From Siphonodentalium dalli (Eukaryota; Mollusca; Scaphopoda; Gadilida; Siphonodentaliidae), in NCBI GenBank assembly GCA_032622095.1, contig CP136061.1:18106991-18170990 (forward strand): DNA of 64,000 nt. Reading direction: 5' to 3'. A program made the position numbers and the translations under genes. Shown piece after piece: positions 46,557-59,592 of this stretch (position 1 is the first letter of the stretch; the number at the start of each line of letters is the position of its first letter). The notes under the pieces were generated by a model, which searched no databases, was not told the origin of the DNA, and was given only the letters and a program-made list of their open reading frames with translations.

Positions 46557-49500
46557 TTAGTTCAGGAGATATTGGTCGACCTCTGCACCCCCCCCCCCCC
46601 CCACAGGACTCAACTTCACCCCACTAATTATCTTTCTTAATGTCTCCTCTAATTTTGTTCGGTGGCCGCAGAGACTCCAGACAAGATGGCGTCCATCATG
46701 GAGGCCATTTTTTTTTATGCACCAGGTATCTTTGATCGCCGTTATAGTAAAGATGATATCGATTCGTTATACTAATATACAACCCTTACAAATTAGCCAA
46801 AAATCCGGCACCAGAATCCAATATGGCGGTCAAGATGGCCGCCGAAATGTGAAAATATGCTATATTTCCGACATGTCACCACCTTTCGTTTGTCTCTGTG
46901 GGAAAATATTGGCATCTTGGCGTGGTGTTATACATTTATCGTATAGAAGAGTCATTGGCGAATACAAGAGGACCATAATATACATTCATTGTGGGATATT
47001 TTTGTCCGATATCACGTTTTCCCAAATGTAATCTTTCGAATCAATGAATGTTATTGCTATCATAACAACACCCATGCATATATATGTGCAGGAGATACTC
47101 GAGCTAGTTTTCCTCTTATACCTGAGTTGAGGAATATTCACCCAAATCCAAGATGGCGGCCAAAATGGCCACCAGAAATACGAAAATCGCTGATGTTAAC
47201 ATAAGTGAGCATTATTGTCATGACCACTCCACACCTGCTTACTATTGTTTAGTTGGGAACACTTAGGCGAAGAACTGACCTTGTACCATATCCAAATAAA
47301 AGTCCCCCAAATCCAAAATAGCGCCCACAGTGGCGGACAGATTTTGAAAAATCACCGATATTCCCTCATATTCACCTCATTGGGCATTATTGTCGAGACA
47401 ACTCTACCCATGCTTACAGTTGAGTTGGAAATACTGAGGTGAAGTAATTACCTTACATCTCATGCAAGAAATGGTTTTCCAAATCGAAGATGGCGACCGA
47501 AATTTGAAAACACGCCTACATTCCTTTACTTTCTTATGATGGGCGTTATTGATTCGCGATTTCTACCCACCATTACATGTTGATATGGAACATTGACACG
47601 AAGTATTCATTTGAGTTTGGAAAACTCTCTTATTCAAGATGGCGGCCAAATTGGCGGCCAGAAATTGAAAAGAAGTCGATATTTTTTATCACATACTAAT
47701 TTCAACTTTTTGTCATAATAACGATATGTATGGACGAAACGGTACATAATATAAGCCATCTATTAGTTCCAACATAAGTCGTAGCCTTTTGGAAGGATGA
47801 ACCCACAATTAATAATCGCGATGTGGCATTTCGAAATCCATTATCCACTAAGCGACCATACTGGCCGTAACCGTATATAGGTGCGCCGAATAGTCATATT
47901 ATGACTTCAAGAATCAAAACAACAGTACCTCAGCTTACTCTGATTTGCCACATTCAGCATTGTCTGGACCAGTTTCCGTCTCTTCGTCAGATTAATCTAT
48001 CTCGCTAACACCAACACAGTTGTCTACACTTCTTTGCAGAAGGGTCCCACTAATCGGAATGTTTCAAACAATATATATGCCGGTGTCCAGCTCACGTGTT
48101 TGTCTCGAAAGATGGGAATTCTTATCCTTAGTGTTGGCGAGCTTCATCGTGGTATAGCTTATGGTATAATCCAGATGCTACATATGCTACGTATACTAGC
48201 TTTCAGAAGGACCTCGCTATCTGCGTATGTTCAGATTTGGTGACCTAATGGGGATAACAACATGTACACCTGGTGATCTTCCCAAACCGCCACTTCTCAA
48301 TATATGGTTCATCAATTCACATAATCATCTAATGCGCTGACGTACCAGGACAACTTCTGTATATGGCTTCGAATGTTTAAAGCCTGACATTTGACGCATG
48401 TCTCTCTGCTAAGGCGTAGAAGACCATAATGCATAATATACCCACACTTCTTGACCATGATCCTAAGAACAATCTTGTTGGCGTCCAGCAATCGTCTCAC
48501 CGAACAGATCCAAGCAGATAATAACAATACAAACGGTGCTAGTTTGTGGGCATGTGTCATGATAGTGGAAATGAAATTGGACCATGATTGCACTGCCCCT
48601 TCTTTTGGGTATGTTTTAGATTCAGACAGGATCTCATCCTTGTATGCTAAGATTGTATGTTCCATCCGTTTGGAAGCCGTTCGCTAAGATTGTGAGTTGC
48701 ATGACCAACCATCTATTGAGAAGTGACTAGCTAACTGGTTCGCCAGGTGCACGTGTCGTTATCCCCATGGGGTATGAGACACATACATAGAGATGACATT
48801 CTGTAAGCTTGTATACTAATCGACCATATGACTATCTAGTTTAAGATGACGCACAAATCCCATATTTAGCAAATATTTAAAATCTTAAGTTAGACACCGG
48901 AAAATGAATTGTTTGAAACATTATGATTAGAGGGACCCTTCTCCCAGTAAATGTTGAATACTTTGTCGGTGTAATCGACCAAGATTTATCAGACAAAGAA
49001 ATGGAAGCTGGTCCAGACAATTATGGACGTGACGTGGCAAATCAGAATATGTTATCAGGTAATTGTTCTAATATGACTATTCGGCTACGGTTATGGCCAT
49101 TATCGGCGCTAAGTGGAGAATGGATTTCGAAATGCCACATCGCGATATTAATTGTTGGTTTTCGGCTTTTCAGAAGGATACGAGCTATGTTATGTGTTTT
49201 GATAAGTTTCAAGTTGAACTATAAGATGGTTTATGTACAGTTTCGCCCACACATACCGATATTATGACAAAACGTTGAAATTAGTATGTGAAAATATCGA
49301 TTTCTTTTCAATTTTTGCCAGCCAATTTAGCCGCCATCTTGACGGTGAGTATCAATTGCCAAATGCAAATGAATAATTCATATCAATATTCCATATCAAC
49401 ATGTAATGGTTGGTAGAAATCGCGAAACAATAACGCCCATCGTAATAAAGTAATGGAATGTAGGCGTGTTTTCAAATTTCGGTCGCCATTTCTTGCATGA

Positions 49501-50206
49501 GATATAAGGTAATTACTTCACCTCAGTATTTCCAACTCAACTGTAAGCATGGGTAGAGTTGTCTCGACAATAATGCCCAATGAGGTGAATATGAGGGAAT
49601 TTCGGTGATTTTTCAAAATATGTCCACCATTGTGGGCGCCATTTTGGATTTGGGGGACTTTTATTTGGATATGGTACAAGGACAGTTATTCGCCTAAGTG
49701 TTCCCAACTTTGGAAAACGTGATATCGGACAAATATATCCCACAATGAATGTAACTTATGGTCCTCCTGTGTTCGTCAATGACTCTGCTATACGATAAAT
49801 GTATAACATCACGCCAGGGTGCCAATAATTTCCCACAGAGACAAACGAAAGGTGGTGAAATGTCAGAAATATAGCATATCTTCACATTTCGGCGGCATCT
49901 TGGTCGCCATATTGGATTCTGGTGTCGGTTTTTGGCCAAGTTGTAAGGGTTGTATATTAGTATAACGAATCGGCGGAAACAAGACCGCATGTGATAACAT
50001 CTTTACTATAACGGCGATCAAAGAGACCTGGTGCATATAAAAAAAATGGCCGCCATGATGGACGCCATCTTGTCTGGAGTCTCTGCGGCCACTTTTTTTT
50101 TCTTGTTAACAACCGAAAAAAATTAGAGAAGACATTAAGAAAGAAAATTAGTGAGGTGAAGTTGAGTCCTGGTGGGTGCAGAGGTCGACCAATATCTCCT
50201 GGACTA
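46557..50206. mobile_element. 3.65 kb foldback (giant hairpin) element
   Basis: The ends TAGTTCAGGAGATATTGGTC and its reverse complement (ending at 50206) begin inverted arms that match almost continuously to about 48300 and 48700, leaving a loop of about 0.4 kb. Internal pairs include GAAGGGTCCCACTAATCGGA (48037) with about 48925, and CACTTCTCAATA at 48289 with about 48717. The outer arms consist of diverged units of about 160 bp around CCAAGATGGCGGCCAAAATG. No transposase frame survives (48312-48665 - is open but unrecognised). Confidence 0.85.
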
Positions 50207-50616
50207 TATTGTAATTAAATCTTCAAGATACCACATATACACCAAATATGGGAAGCACAAGATACTACATACACCAAATATCGGAAGCATGCGGATCCGA
50301 GCCATTTGCCCACGACAATGGCAGCTCATAAATGAAAATGTCAACAGGCACATATTGTTCACAAAGACATAAATCAAAATTTGAATCTGCTACTACGGAC
50401 ATTTGTCAACGCTGCAACAAAGAGCCAGGGGACATGCTTCACTTCATTCTAAACTGTGAAAGTCCCCATGTTGTAAGAAGCCGCTTCATAACAGCCATAA
50501 AAGAAAGTTTGAACCAAGCTGGACTGAACACTAAAATACAAAACCAATACCCTTTGAAACTGATACTTGACTGTTCAGCATTCGATATTCCAAAGGACTG
50601 CATGCTGAAAATTTAA
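50207..50616 (+). pseudogene. LINE reverse-transcriptase C-terminal zinc-finger fragment, right part
   Basis: 50172-50372 and 50332-50616 are two frames of one sequence: SMRIRAICPRQWQL, then KSKFESATTDICQRCNKEPG and DMLHFILNCES. The pattern C-x2-C...H-x4-C is the zinc finger at the end of jockey/CR1-type LINE proteins. It probably continues the 46430-46556 fragment, split by the hairpin element. Confidence 0.75.
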
Positions 50617-50686
50617 TCCATCACCAGAGGCGTGTGCTACCAATTACACATCATGAAAACCAGTCTAAAAGCTCTGCCAGTGGACC

Positions 50687-51355
50687 CCGGTATATGGGCA
50701 ACCAAATTAACATAAAATCAAATATTTGAAAATATCTATAAATTTTTCAGATATCTTCAACTATTTGAAGATATCCAGCTGAGATATCTGCAAAATTGTA
50801 ACATATCCTCAAATATTAGATATATCTGCAAACATTTTAACATATCCTCGAATAAATGATTATCGGCAAATGACTGATTTGGAGATATCTCTAAATTGGT
50901 ACATATCCGCAAATAAATCTTTGAACTGAATATATCTCTAAATAAATTGAAGATATGTCTAATTCTTTTACAGATATGTGCTATTTGATGATCTTTTCAT
51001 ATCTTCAAATAATTTAGAGATATCTGCAAATGAATTGAAGATATCTTCAAATCATTTGCAGATATCTTCAAATATTTTTTAGATATCTTCAAATATATAG
51101 AGATATCTTCAAATATTTAGAGATATATTCAAATATGCACCTTTCCTCAAATATGGTCTGTATGTGAAGGTATTTGATTTGAAGATATCTGCAAATCGAT
51201 TTGGATATATCTTTATAATGAATTGAAGATATCTCTAAATATTTGAAAATATCTTCAAATGTTTGCAGATATCTCTAAATATTTGAAGATATATACAAAT
51301 ATCTAGAAATATCTTCAAATATTTGAGTTTATGTTAATTTGGCTGCCCATACCGG
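50687..51355. mobile_element. 669-bp MITE filled with AAATATTTGAAGATATCT units
   Basis: The ends CCGGTATATGGGCAACCAAA and the inverted GGCTGCCCATACCGG match over about 40 bp. The interior is about 25 near-palindromic units of AAATATTTGAAGATATCT-type sequence. CCGG at each edge may be a target duplication or part of the ends. Confidence 0.75.
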
Positions 51356-51839
51356 TACACACAGAACGCCACAACTAAGTCTCGACACCTACCTATTTAG
51401 ACAATTTTATTTATAGCAGACTGCTGAATACATATATCCATATTAAATCTATGTGTCCAAGAAGACGTGCTTACGTCGGTCAATACGGACGGTTCTCGCG
51501 ATAAAGGAGGAATGTACAGAGAAGGTAACAGTAAACAATTAGTATGGCAGGCATATAATAACATTGAAACACCCTAAGACCCCTAACCAGAGATAAACGA
51601 ACACAGTCCATATCCGGTGGTCAGTGTTGCGCTCGAGAAAATAGTTTACACCATTCAAATGTGATATCAATATAATGTTTATACAGCCATAATACAAGAT
51701 ACAAGATACAATAATTTATTGCAAAACACTTCAATGGGCAGTTGCAAGATACTGATGAATATCATATACATAAATAAACAATACATAACAAAATGATTAT
51801 AACAAACACAGTTCTTATTAACATTCCCTCAACAATTTC
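51356..51839. other. Stretch without genes
   Basis: It includes a short repeat ATACAAGATACAAGATACAA (about 51691), which on the - strand is the likely 3' end of the LINE below. Confidence 0.5.
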
Positions 51840-52870
51840 TTCAAGTTTTATTATCTCCGCCGAATGAAGAATAGCCGGACTATGTTGCAAACCTTGTTAA
51901 TTAATTTAATATTATCATTTCTCATAATCAGAGCAAATTTATCTGCATCATTCAAATTATTGAATTCACTATCGTGTTTCTCAATTTCGCTGAATAAATT
52001 AGATCTTAAATCATCGTATGCGTTACATTCAATGATAAAATGCATTTCAGATTCGACACATTGTTTGCCACACATGGAACACAGCCGATTTTCTAATGGT
52101 ATTACTGGTTGTCTATACCTCCCTTTTTCTATTGCCAATATGTGGTTGCTCACGCGCAATCTAGAAAACATTTCGCGAGCAATTTGTGATCGTGTGTGAA
52201 TGACATATGGCTCAATTTTTTATTCATCTTTAAATATCCTATAGGTTCGTAGTTTATTTTTCCCTGTCGGTCTATCGTCATTAAATATATCATTGCGAAA
52301 CACTTCCATGTGTTCTGATTTCAATGTCTTAGTCAGCATCTGTTCACAGTTCACACTGCCCTGATAGTTGACCTTCGTTATTGATTACAATGTTATAACG
52401 CGACAATTGGGTGAGCCATGTTAAAGGTAATTTACAATTCAGAGAATCTTTGTAGCATGCGGATAAGATATTATGGTCATCTACTTTTGATAGTTTTAGC
52501 ATGTACCTGAAGAGTTGTAAAATGGCATCATTCGCGATAGGGAAACGGCCTAACTCTGCTCTATAAGCGTGATTTGAGGCCTTTCTATTCAAACATAGAG
52601 CCCGTTTACAAAACTTTAGATGTGTTTGTTCACATGGTATGGTATATTTGAACGGCAAATTAAGGTCAGTGGACCATATCTAACATCCATACAATAAAAT
52701 AGGCTTAATTAGTTTATCAAATAATTTGCATTTAATGGCGATAGGTAACACCGGTGTTGTTTTTGTTAAATTTGTTAAAAAGAACATGGCTTTTTATGCT
52801 TTTGCGCTCAGATTATCCTGTATTTTTTTCATTTTTCCATTAGATGTGAAAATTAGTCCTAAATATTTAT
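51691..52870 (-). mobile_element. LINE 3' fragment (CR1/jockey-like), 5'-truncated
   Basis: On the - strand, from about 52870: KLFDKLIKPILLYGC and WSTDLNLPFKY, then HLKFCKRALCLNRKASNHAY and RAELGRFPI, and finally VSNHILAIEKGRYRQPVIPL and NRLCSMCGKQCVESEMHFII followed by ECNAY. This is the end of a LINE RT with its C-x2-C...H-x4-C finger. Stops break the frame between 52658 and 52171. The 3' end is marked by GTATCTTGTATCTTGTAT on the - strand. Confidence 0.85.
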
Positions 52871-53819
52871 ATTTTCACATCTAATATGATGACGATGCTG
52901 GCCCAAAAATATTACCCTCACACATTACGATGTTTTACAAGTAGATTGGATTCTAAATTCAATGACCTCTAATGTTAATCTTCTAAGCACTGTGTGGTCC
53001 CGAAATTCATAACAACAGATTGGAAACTTTTGTTTATGGCAAAAATCCGCACCAAATATTAACTGCAGCTGCCCACATGGACTGAGGAAAAAGATGTTTG
53101 AGTTACTTTTTTTTATTTATTGTTATCTGTCCGTTTTGTTGCCTCCTCTCTAGGATCCCCCTGATGCCCCACGTGATAAACTTAAGACATTTTACAAATG
53201 CTCAAAAATACTCAATTAGATTTGTTCTTATATATAAAAGCATTGTCTTCTGAACCCTCGGCGGCCATTAAAATTCATTCAATCATGACCCATGAATAAA
53301 CTAGGTCTTATAGCAATGCTCCAAACCAAGTATTAATAAACATTCCCCCAGTTGGACTGAGCAAGAATTTAAAAGTATTTCTCATATTCAGTCATGAATC
53401 GTTTCAGCTTATAATAAGGCTATTAACATGATAACTAAAAATAACTTGATTTAAATAATTCACATCGTTGCAGGCGATAATTTTCTACAGTGGAAGGCCT
53501 GTACTATTAATTTAATTATCACAGCATTGGTAAATTATAAATCGAAAAAGGGCCATAACTCCATTAACAAGACTGTCAATGACTGTTGAGACGGTCACCT
53601 GACTGTCAAGACTGAGAAGACGGGGACTCTGAAGACTACAAGTCAGTACTTGCAACAATCACTTAAAACAAGTAATTCTAAAATTATAAACAGGGACATA
53701 GCTGAAGCAAGGAGATAAATAAAACAGAATAAAAAAAATAAATTAAAACAAAAATTATCATTTAAAAAAATATTATTTAAATTTTGTATTTTATTTTTTT
53801 CTATATTATCATTATGTGA
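52871..53819. other. Stretch without genes
   Basis: AT-rich, no coding pattern and no clear repeat apart from homopolymer runs (about 53739-53800). Confidence 0.5.
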
Positions 53820-54135
53820 TCAATGGTCTTGAGAAGAAGTTGTTTTAAGAATTACTATCACAGGAAAGAGTTAAGTCTCTGTGTCCGCCCATATTTGATC
53901 TGGTGAACCCATTTGAATCTATGTCACACAAGGAACTCCATGCGAAAGATAAGCTATGTCAGTCTGAGAATCTTGAGAAGTCATTTTAAGAATTACTATG
54001 TCTAGAAAGAGTTATGTTACTGTCTTCGCCCATATTTGACCTGATGACCCTATTTGAAAAAAACTGAATTTCATTCACCTAGGTACTATCACCACCAAAT
54101 ATGACCTCATTCGGTCTTGCAATTCTGGAGACGTT

Positions 54136-54302
54136 TTAACCCTTTCATGATGAGAGCCGCCTTGGTGCAGCATTAAATATCATGTGCCAGTGCATTCTCT
54201 CATATATGAGTCTATCATAGGGAGACTCACATACATAAGAGAATCCATCGGCACAGGGTTTTCACAAAAAAACTCAGGAAGCTTTAGTGATGGAAGGATT
54301 AA
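54136..54302. mobile_element. TTAACCCTTTCATGA-type MITE
   Basis: The left end TTAACCCTTTCATGATGAGA pairs with the inverted right end TAGTGATGGAAGGATTAA. One palindrome module lies at 54186-54252. It shares its right TTAA with the next element. Confidence 0.8.
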
Positions 54303-54638
54303 CCCTTTACCCAACAGAACGGCCCTGTGCCAATGCATTCTCTTATTAAAAATTATAAAATTGTTAAAGAATGTAAGAAAAAATGGTAAAAAGTGTTAAA
54401 AAAATATCTTTTTTAGGCAAATGCATTCTCTTATATATGCGAGGCGACCTATGGTCGACTCGCATATATAAGAGAATGCATTGGCACAGGGCATAACTGT
54501 AACCATCACAATGTGGTCAATGAGCCGGTTCCAATGATATCCATATTTGTATGGTTTTATTGAGACAGACCCAAGATAATTTAGGCTGTTGCAGCTTTAT
54601 TTGGCCGTTTTTGGCCGGTTTGTTGGGTAAAGGGTTAA
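54299..54638 (-). mobile_element. TTAACCCTTTACCCAAC-type MITE, copy 1
   Basis: It has perfect 17-bp ends TTAACCCTTTACCCAAC / GTTGGGTAAAGGGTTAA, with TTAA as target site. One palindrome module is intact (54416-54483) and the other is cut down to a stub at 54329. It lies in the opposite orientation to the copies at 61621 and 62254. Confidence 0.88.
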
Positions 54639-56298
54639 GAATTACCGCTGACCATGGAGGGACACAGTTTTTCCCTGGCACTGGTCCTATTTGATCTGAC
54701 CAAGTGACCCCATTTCAACAAATCTGAATCAGTCACCAAGGAACATCAATACCAAATATAAGCTAAATAGATCTGATGGTTCTTTAGGAGAATTTAAAAC
54801 ATATGGAGGGAAGGGTTATGTGGCCCTGGCGTTGCACCTATTTGACCTGGTGACCTCTTTTGGAAAAATCTGAATGTGAATCACCTAGGAAACATCCACA
54901 ACAAATATGAACCCATTCGGTTTTATGGATCTGGGGAAGGAAACAATTGTTGACAAATGGACAGACAGAAGGATGCACACACAGATGGCCTGAAATATTT
55001 AATCAATTATACCCCCATATTCCATTGCGATATCAGATAACAAGTTCAGCTGGTTAACAGAATATTGGAAGAGCACATTGTAATTGATTTTAATGACCTT
55101 AATAACAATACACACACATACCCTAATGCTATGTGGTGGTTGTTTATCCCAAATGTGTCAGATAAGATCTCAAATATCAATTGATGACATGAGTATAATT
55201 AACTCTCGTTGGCTGGTGGAATTTGGATGGTGCTGGGGGGCTGTTTATTAGGAGGCAGGGGTGGGTGTCTGGTGGTTTTATGTTTTTTTTAACTGGTGAC
55301 CTCATTTGAACAAATCTGAATGTGAGTCACCAAGGGAACAACTGGACCAAATATGAACCCTTTGGTCTTATGGTTCTATAGAAGAAGTCGTTTTAAGAAT
55401 TACTATGGTGGGAAAGAGTTATGGTCCTGGCTTGGCAACTATTTGTCACCTAGGGAACATCCACACCAAATATGAACCCATTCGGTCTTATGGCTCTGGA
55501 GATGTTATTTTAAGAAATACTAGGGAGGGAAAAAGTTATGGCCCTGGATTCACAACCTGGTGACCTTATCTGAACAAATCTGAATTGTGAGTCACCTTGG
55601 GAACATCCACATCAAATATGAATCCATTCGGTCTCATGGTTCTGGAGAAGTTGTTTTAAGAATTACTATGGAGGGAAAGTGTTATGACCCTGGCTTTGCA
55701 ACTATTTGATCGTGGTGACCTCATTTTAACAAATCTGAATGTGAGTCACCCAGGGAACATTCACACCAAATATGAACCCATTCAGACTAATTGTTCTGGA
55801 GAAGACGATTGTTGATGGATGGACGGTCGAATGGATGGATGAGGAGTAATGACTATAGCTCCACCGGCATCTCAGATGAGCTAAAAAATTGAATCAAACC
55901 CATAATCAAACACACTCTTTGTGTTGGGCTGAGAAACTCGCATTCCAGATTTGGTTCTGATTGGATAGAAAATGTTTGAGTTATCACACCATGCTTGTGT
56001 AAAGTGTCTACGATGGACGAACGAAGAGTGGTCAATCAGGATGTCGACAATATGTGAACCATACTATGGTATGTGTACACATTAAAGTGCAAATGTCATC
56101 AGACACTCAATTGAATATACATACTTCTGATGGTGATCAACTAAATCCAGTTTCATGATTGGTCAACTGCCAATTTGGTCATGCATTTCATATCCCAATA
56201 AAACATATCATGAACCGATGTCACATCTTCTTAACCCAGATGACTAAAATCGGTAGATAGAATAAATTGGTGTTTATGAGTGTGCGGCCATAGACTAA

Positions 56299-56483
56299 TC
56301 AATCGATAATCACAGGTAAAATATTGGGCTATCTTACATACTGTGTGGTATAATATCCAATCAATCGATAATCACAGTTATAATATTGGGCTATCTTACA
56401 TACTGTGTGGTATAATATCCAATCGATCGATAATCACAGGTATAATATTGGGCTAATTTACATACTGTGTGGTTTAATATCCA
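56299..56483. repeat. 62-bp tandem repeat, three copies
   Basis: Unit: ATCAATCGATAATCACAGGT, then AAAATATTGGGCTATCTTAC, then ATACTGTGTGGTATAATATCCA. Confidence 0.9.
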
Positions 56484-56700
56484 AACTACAAAACATTTTT
56501 CGGCTGAGTAGTTTGAAGGTGATTTATTTAGGTGTATGTCTCTGTGACCGTTGGAGCATTTTGTATGAACTGCAATAAAACTCACTCCAAACTACATTCA
56601 CTTCTGTATTGAGATCTGATAAACTAATAACGCATGGCTGAGACATACATGTATGCCTGGATGGACGGACGGACAAAATCAATCCAGCAAATTTAGTTTA

Positions 56701-57047
56701 TTAACCCATTCTATACTAAATACTCATTGACGAGTAGTTATCCCTTAGGAAACGTTCAGATAGTAAGTTAATAAGTTTAACCATTTCTATACTAAATACT
56801 CATTGACGAGTAGTTATCCCTTAGGAAACTTTCAGATAATAAGTTCAACAAACTACTGTATGTCATTTGCTGAACTTATTATGTGAACATCTCCCCATCA
56901 AAGAACAGGACTCCTTTGCACTTTTATTAGCTTTTCGTCTGTCGTCTGCTTTTATTACATCAGCATCCCTCCAATTAATAATAGACCATTCCAATGCATA
57001 ATTTTTATAACTGAATGGGAGAATCCATTTTGTATAGAAAGCATTAA
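56701..57047. mobile_element. TTAA-type MITE with TTCTATACTAAAT ends
   Basis: The left end TTAACCCATTCTATACTAAA pairs with TTTTGTATAGAAAGCATTAA at the right. The first 80 bases are duplicated in tandem (ACTCATTGACGAGTAGTTAT twice). Confidence 0.72.
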
Positions 57048-57436
57048 AGGGGATAGAATATCTTGATGAAAAGATCAGATTATTTTGTAATTTTTATTGT
57101 AAATATAGTTTTTCGCGCACACCTCCATCCATGAAAAGGTGGCGTTCATCAGACAATGTTATCTACATCAAGTTATGATACACGTAAAACATATACAGCA
57201 TGAGTGTGCATAAGAAATATGTGGAAACAATGATAAGAAATTATATATAGAAATATATAGAAGTATATACTCTCTATGCAGCTGTCATCAATCAATGATT
57301 GGCCTAAAAATTCAAAAATAAAACCTTGCATATCAATGCGGCACTTTGCATCACTTGATAATCACAAATGAAAAATAATTCCAAGAAATATGCGATGTAA
57401 GATCACAAAATAAGGGATAACTTGTAACTTTGCTGT

Positions 57437-58278
57437 TAAAGACATATTATGGACTTGTTCGGGTGCGTGAAAGGTACTCAACCCGATAAAACTCCTCTCA
57501 ATTACTATTTCAATGGCTTCGGGGGTCAAAAATATTTGATTCGAGTCGAGGAAGTCACCCATCAAAGCTCAGATTTGTTAGATATCGATTTTAAAAATCT
57601 ATTATTTTTCATTATCGGGAATACTATCTGGCCCAGAACTCAGTCAAAATTGCCACTTGATTTTAGAGTTATCCATCCTTGTCTGTTTGAATAGATTTGG
57701 AGAACACATCCAGAGCAGATTACGGCAGTTAGCAGTACTCATCTCGAGTTTATAACAAATTTCAAAAATCAATATCTAATAACTCTGAGCTTTGTTTGAT
57801 GGGTTCCTCGACTCGAATCAAATATTTTTTACCCCCAAAGCCAAAGAAATAGTAATATAGGACCCTCCGATCGGATTGTTGTTGTTGGAATCTGTTGAGA
57901 TGGGGACCCTCTTTACGGGTTGAGTACCTTTAAACTGTTAAGTTAGTATTCATATAGTATGCCAACTGGAAGAATGTAGCATTGAACTACATCGGCGAAA
58001 ATCTCAAGCAAATCGACCGTACCACTCCATAGAAAACATCATCTGAACTACGCTCAATTGTAAATATTTACTTCTCGATTCGGGACGCAACTATCGGCGA
58101 TAAAGTAACGAAAACGATATCGCCATCGAGAGTCACTGAATTTAATTAATATATAATAATGGCGGTGTGTGCTGTCAGTTTGGATTTAAAATTTCTAAAA
58201 ATAACTACTTTGAGCAAGATTATCCTCCAGTTCTCTTCGCTGACCCTACCGGAGTGTTTCACATAACTTTAAAGGTAA
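57437..58278 (-). repeat. Dispersed TTAAAG-ended repeat, copy 4, interrupted
   Basis: It matches 43947-44326 on both sides of the insertion 57473-57928, and ends GTTTCACATAACTTTAA. Confidence 0.78.
57473..57928. mobile_element. 456-bp foldback inserted in the TTAAAG-ended repeat
   Basis: The ends GGTACTCAACCCG / CGGGTTGAGTACC begin arms of about 150 bp (e.g. TTTGATTCGAGTCGAGGAAG against TTCCTCGACTCGAATCAAAT). The copy at 43947 gives the empty site. Confidence 0.78.
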
Positions 58279-59338
58279 GAATTACACCTTAAAGGCAGAT
58301 ATCCTTTGCGATGGTATTGCTGTTAAAATAGTCAAATCCGTTAAAACAGCCATGAATAGAAGGAATATTAAAATATGGACAGATTTTGTTCTTATACCAA
58401 TCATAAATATCATGTAAATAGCATGTTTTATGTTTAACAGTACAGTTACTTCAGTATGTAAAGAATTGTTCTATAACTTAAACACTCAACACCAGGGAGA
58501 ACCCACTAAGTGAACTTTCTTTAAAACTTCTGCCATGTTGTTTACAACATACCGGTATAGCGCTCACCAATCCTTGACATTCAAGATTTTAGTGTTGAAT
58601 TTCACTAGGAATCACTCTCCAAACAAAAATTGTCATGGTGTTGAGTCTTTTGCTTATCGCACACTATTTACTTGCAGTATATAAACAAATACTCGACTCA
58701 AACAAAGTGTGTTTGGTGGATAATATTACATTCATGCTATCGTTATACTACACAATTAGTATATTCTTGAGGAAATTTTCATAATTTGGTAACTTGTATT
58801 TCTAAATTATAACCTACAATCAAGGCCATCGTGCCTTCAGTGTGACTTTACAACTGAACTTTCAGGATTATACACAATTATGATGGAGAAACTCATGTTA
58901 TTACAGTAAAACCCTAAATAATTGACTCCTTAACCACAGCAGAATTATGGGTAATTTTTCCAGGATTTAGTCGGAAAATATCAGGTTAATATTTGTTTGG
59001 AAATCAGTTTGACGATTTTTCACAAACTCATGTTGAATAGTATTTCTATGCTTGATGCCACAAGCGTATTCATAGCTAAGACAGGCTAATTAATATATGA
59101 CATTCAATATATCCCAGAGTGTCAAAATGTTATTTGAGTGGAAAGTCCACAATATTGAAAGCTCAACCCCATTACATGGACAATGTATCTGAAATCATTT
59201 CAAGTTTGAACACTTTGATGACAGGATATTAATTTTACAGTAGTTTGCTTGAGGAATGTTCAGAAAATTTGGTAAAAATGTGTTTAGAAAATAAGTTCAA
59301 AGGTCGCTTGTTAAACTTATTAATAGAACATTCATCCA
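58279..59338. other. Stretch without genes
   Basis: Its only visible content is a short repeat shared with about 41325-41400 (ACAGCAGAATTATGG, CAGGATTTAGTCGGAAA) at about 58937-58985. Confidence 0.5.
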
Positions 59339-59592
59339 CAAGCCTTGAAATAGTGTGTCTGTCATTTGCAGAATGAGGTCCCCAGAGGGTGAATTTAGTG
59401 ATGCTACCCCGCATAGCGGGCTAGCATCACCAAATTCACCCTCTGGGGACCTCATTCTGCTTACAACTCTGCAGATTGAGGTCCCCAGAGGGTGAATTTG
59501 GTGATGCTAGCCCGCTATGCGGGGTAGCATCACTATATTCACCCTCTGGGGACCTCAATCTGCAAATGACAGACAGACTATTTCAAGGCTTG
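59339..59592. mobile_element. hAT-type double-palindrome MITE with 8-bp target duplication, copy 1
   Basis: The ends are CAAGCCTTGAAATAGTGTGT and the inverted CTATTTCAAGGCTTG. TTCATCCA is duplicated exactly on both sides (59331-59338 and 59593-59600), the 8-bp signature of hAT insertion. Inside are two palindromes of about 90 bp (CAGAATGAGGTCCCCAGAGG ... CCTCATTCTG), themselves inverted to each other, so the element is a palindrome of palindromes. Confidence 0.92.

Larger units (their letters stand above)
53820..55895. repeat. Degenerate tandem repeat of about 155 bp with a GAGCTAAAAA end
   Basis: Blocks CACCAAATATGAACCCATTC, GGTTCTGGAGAAGTTGTTTT, AAGAATTACTATGGAGGGAA and TGACCTCATTTGAACAAATC recur about every 155 bp. 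The end has ATGGATGGACGGTCGAATGG, then a CATCTCAGATGAGCTAAAAA hairpin. Such ends are common in mollusc repeats, as I recall; this is not checked. MITEs at 54136-54638 interrupt the array. Confidence 0.75.
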
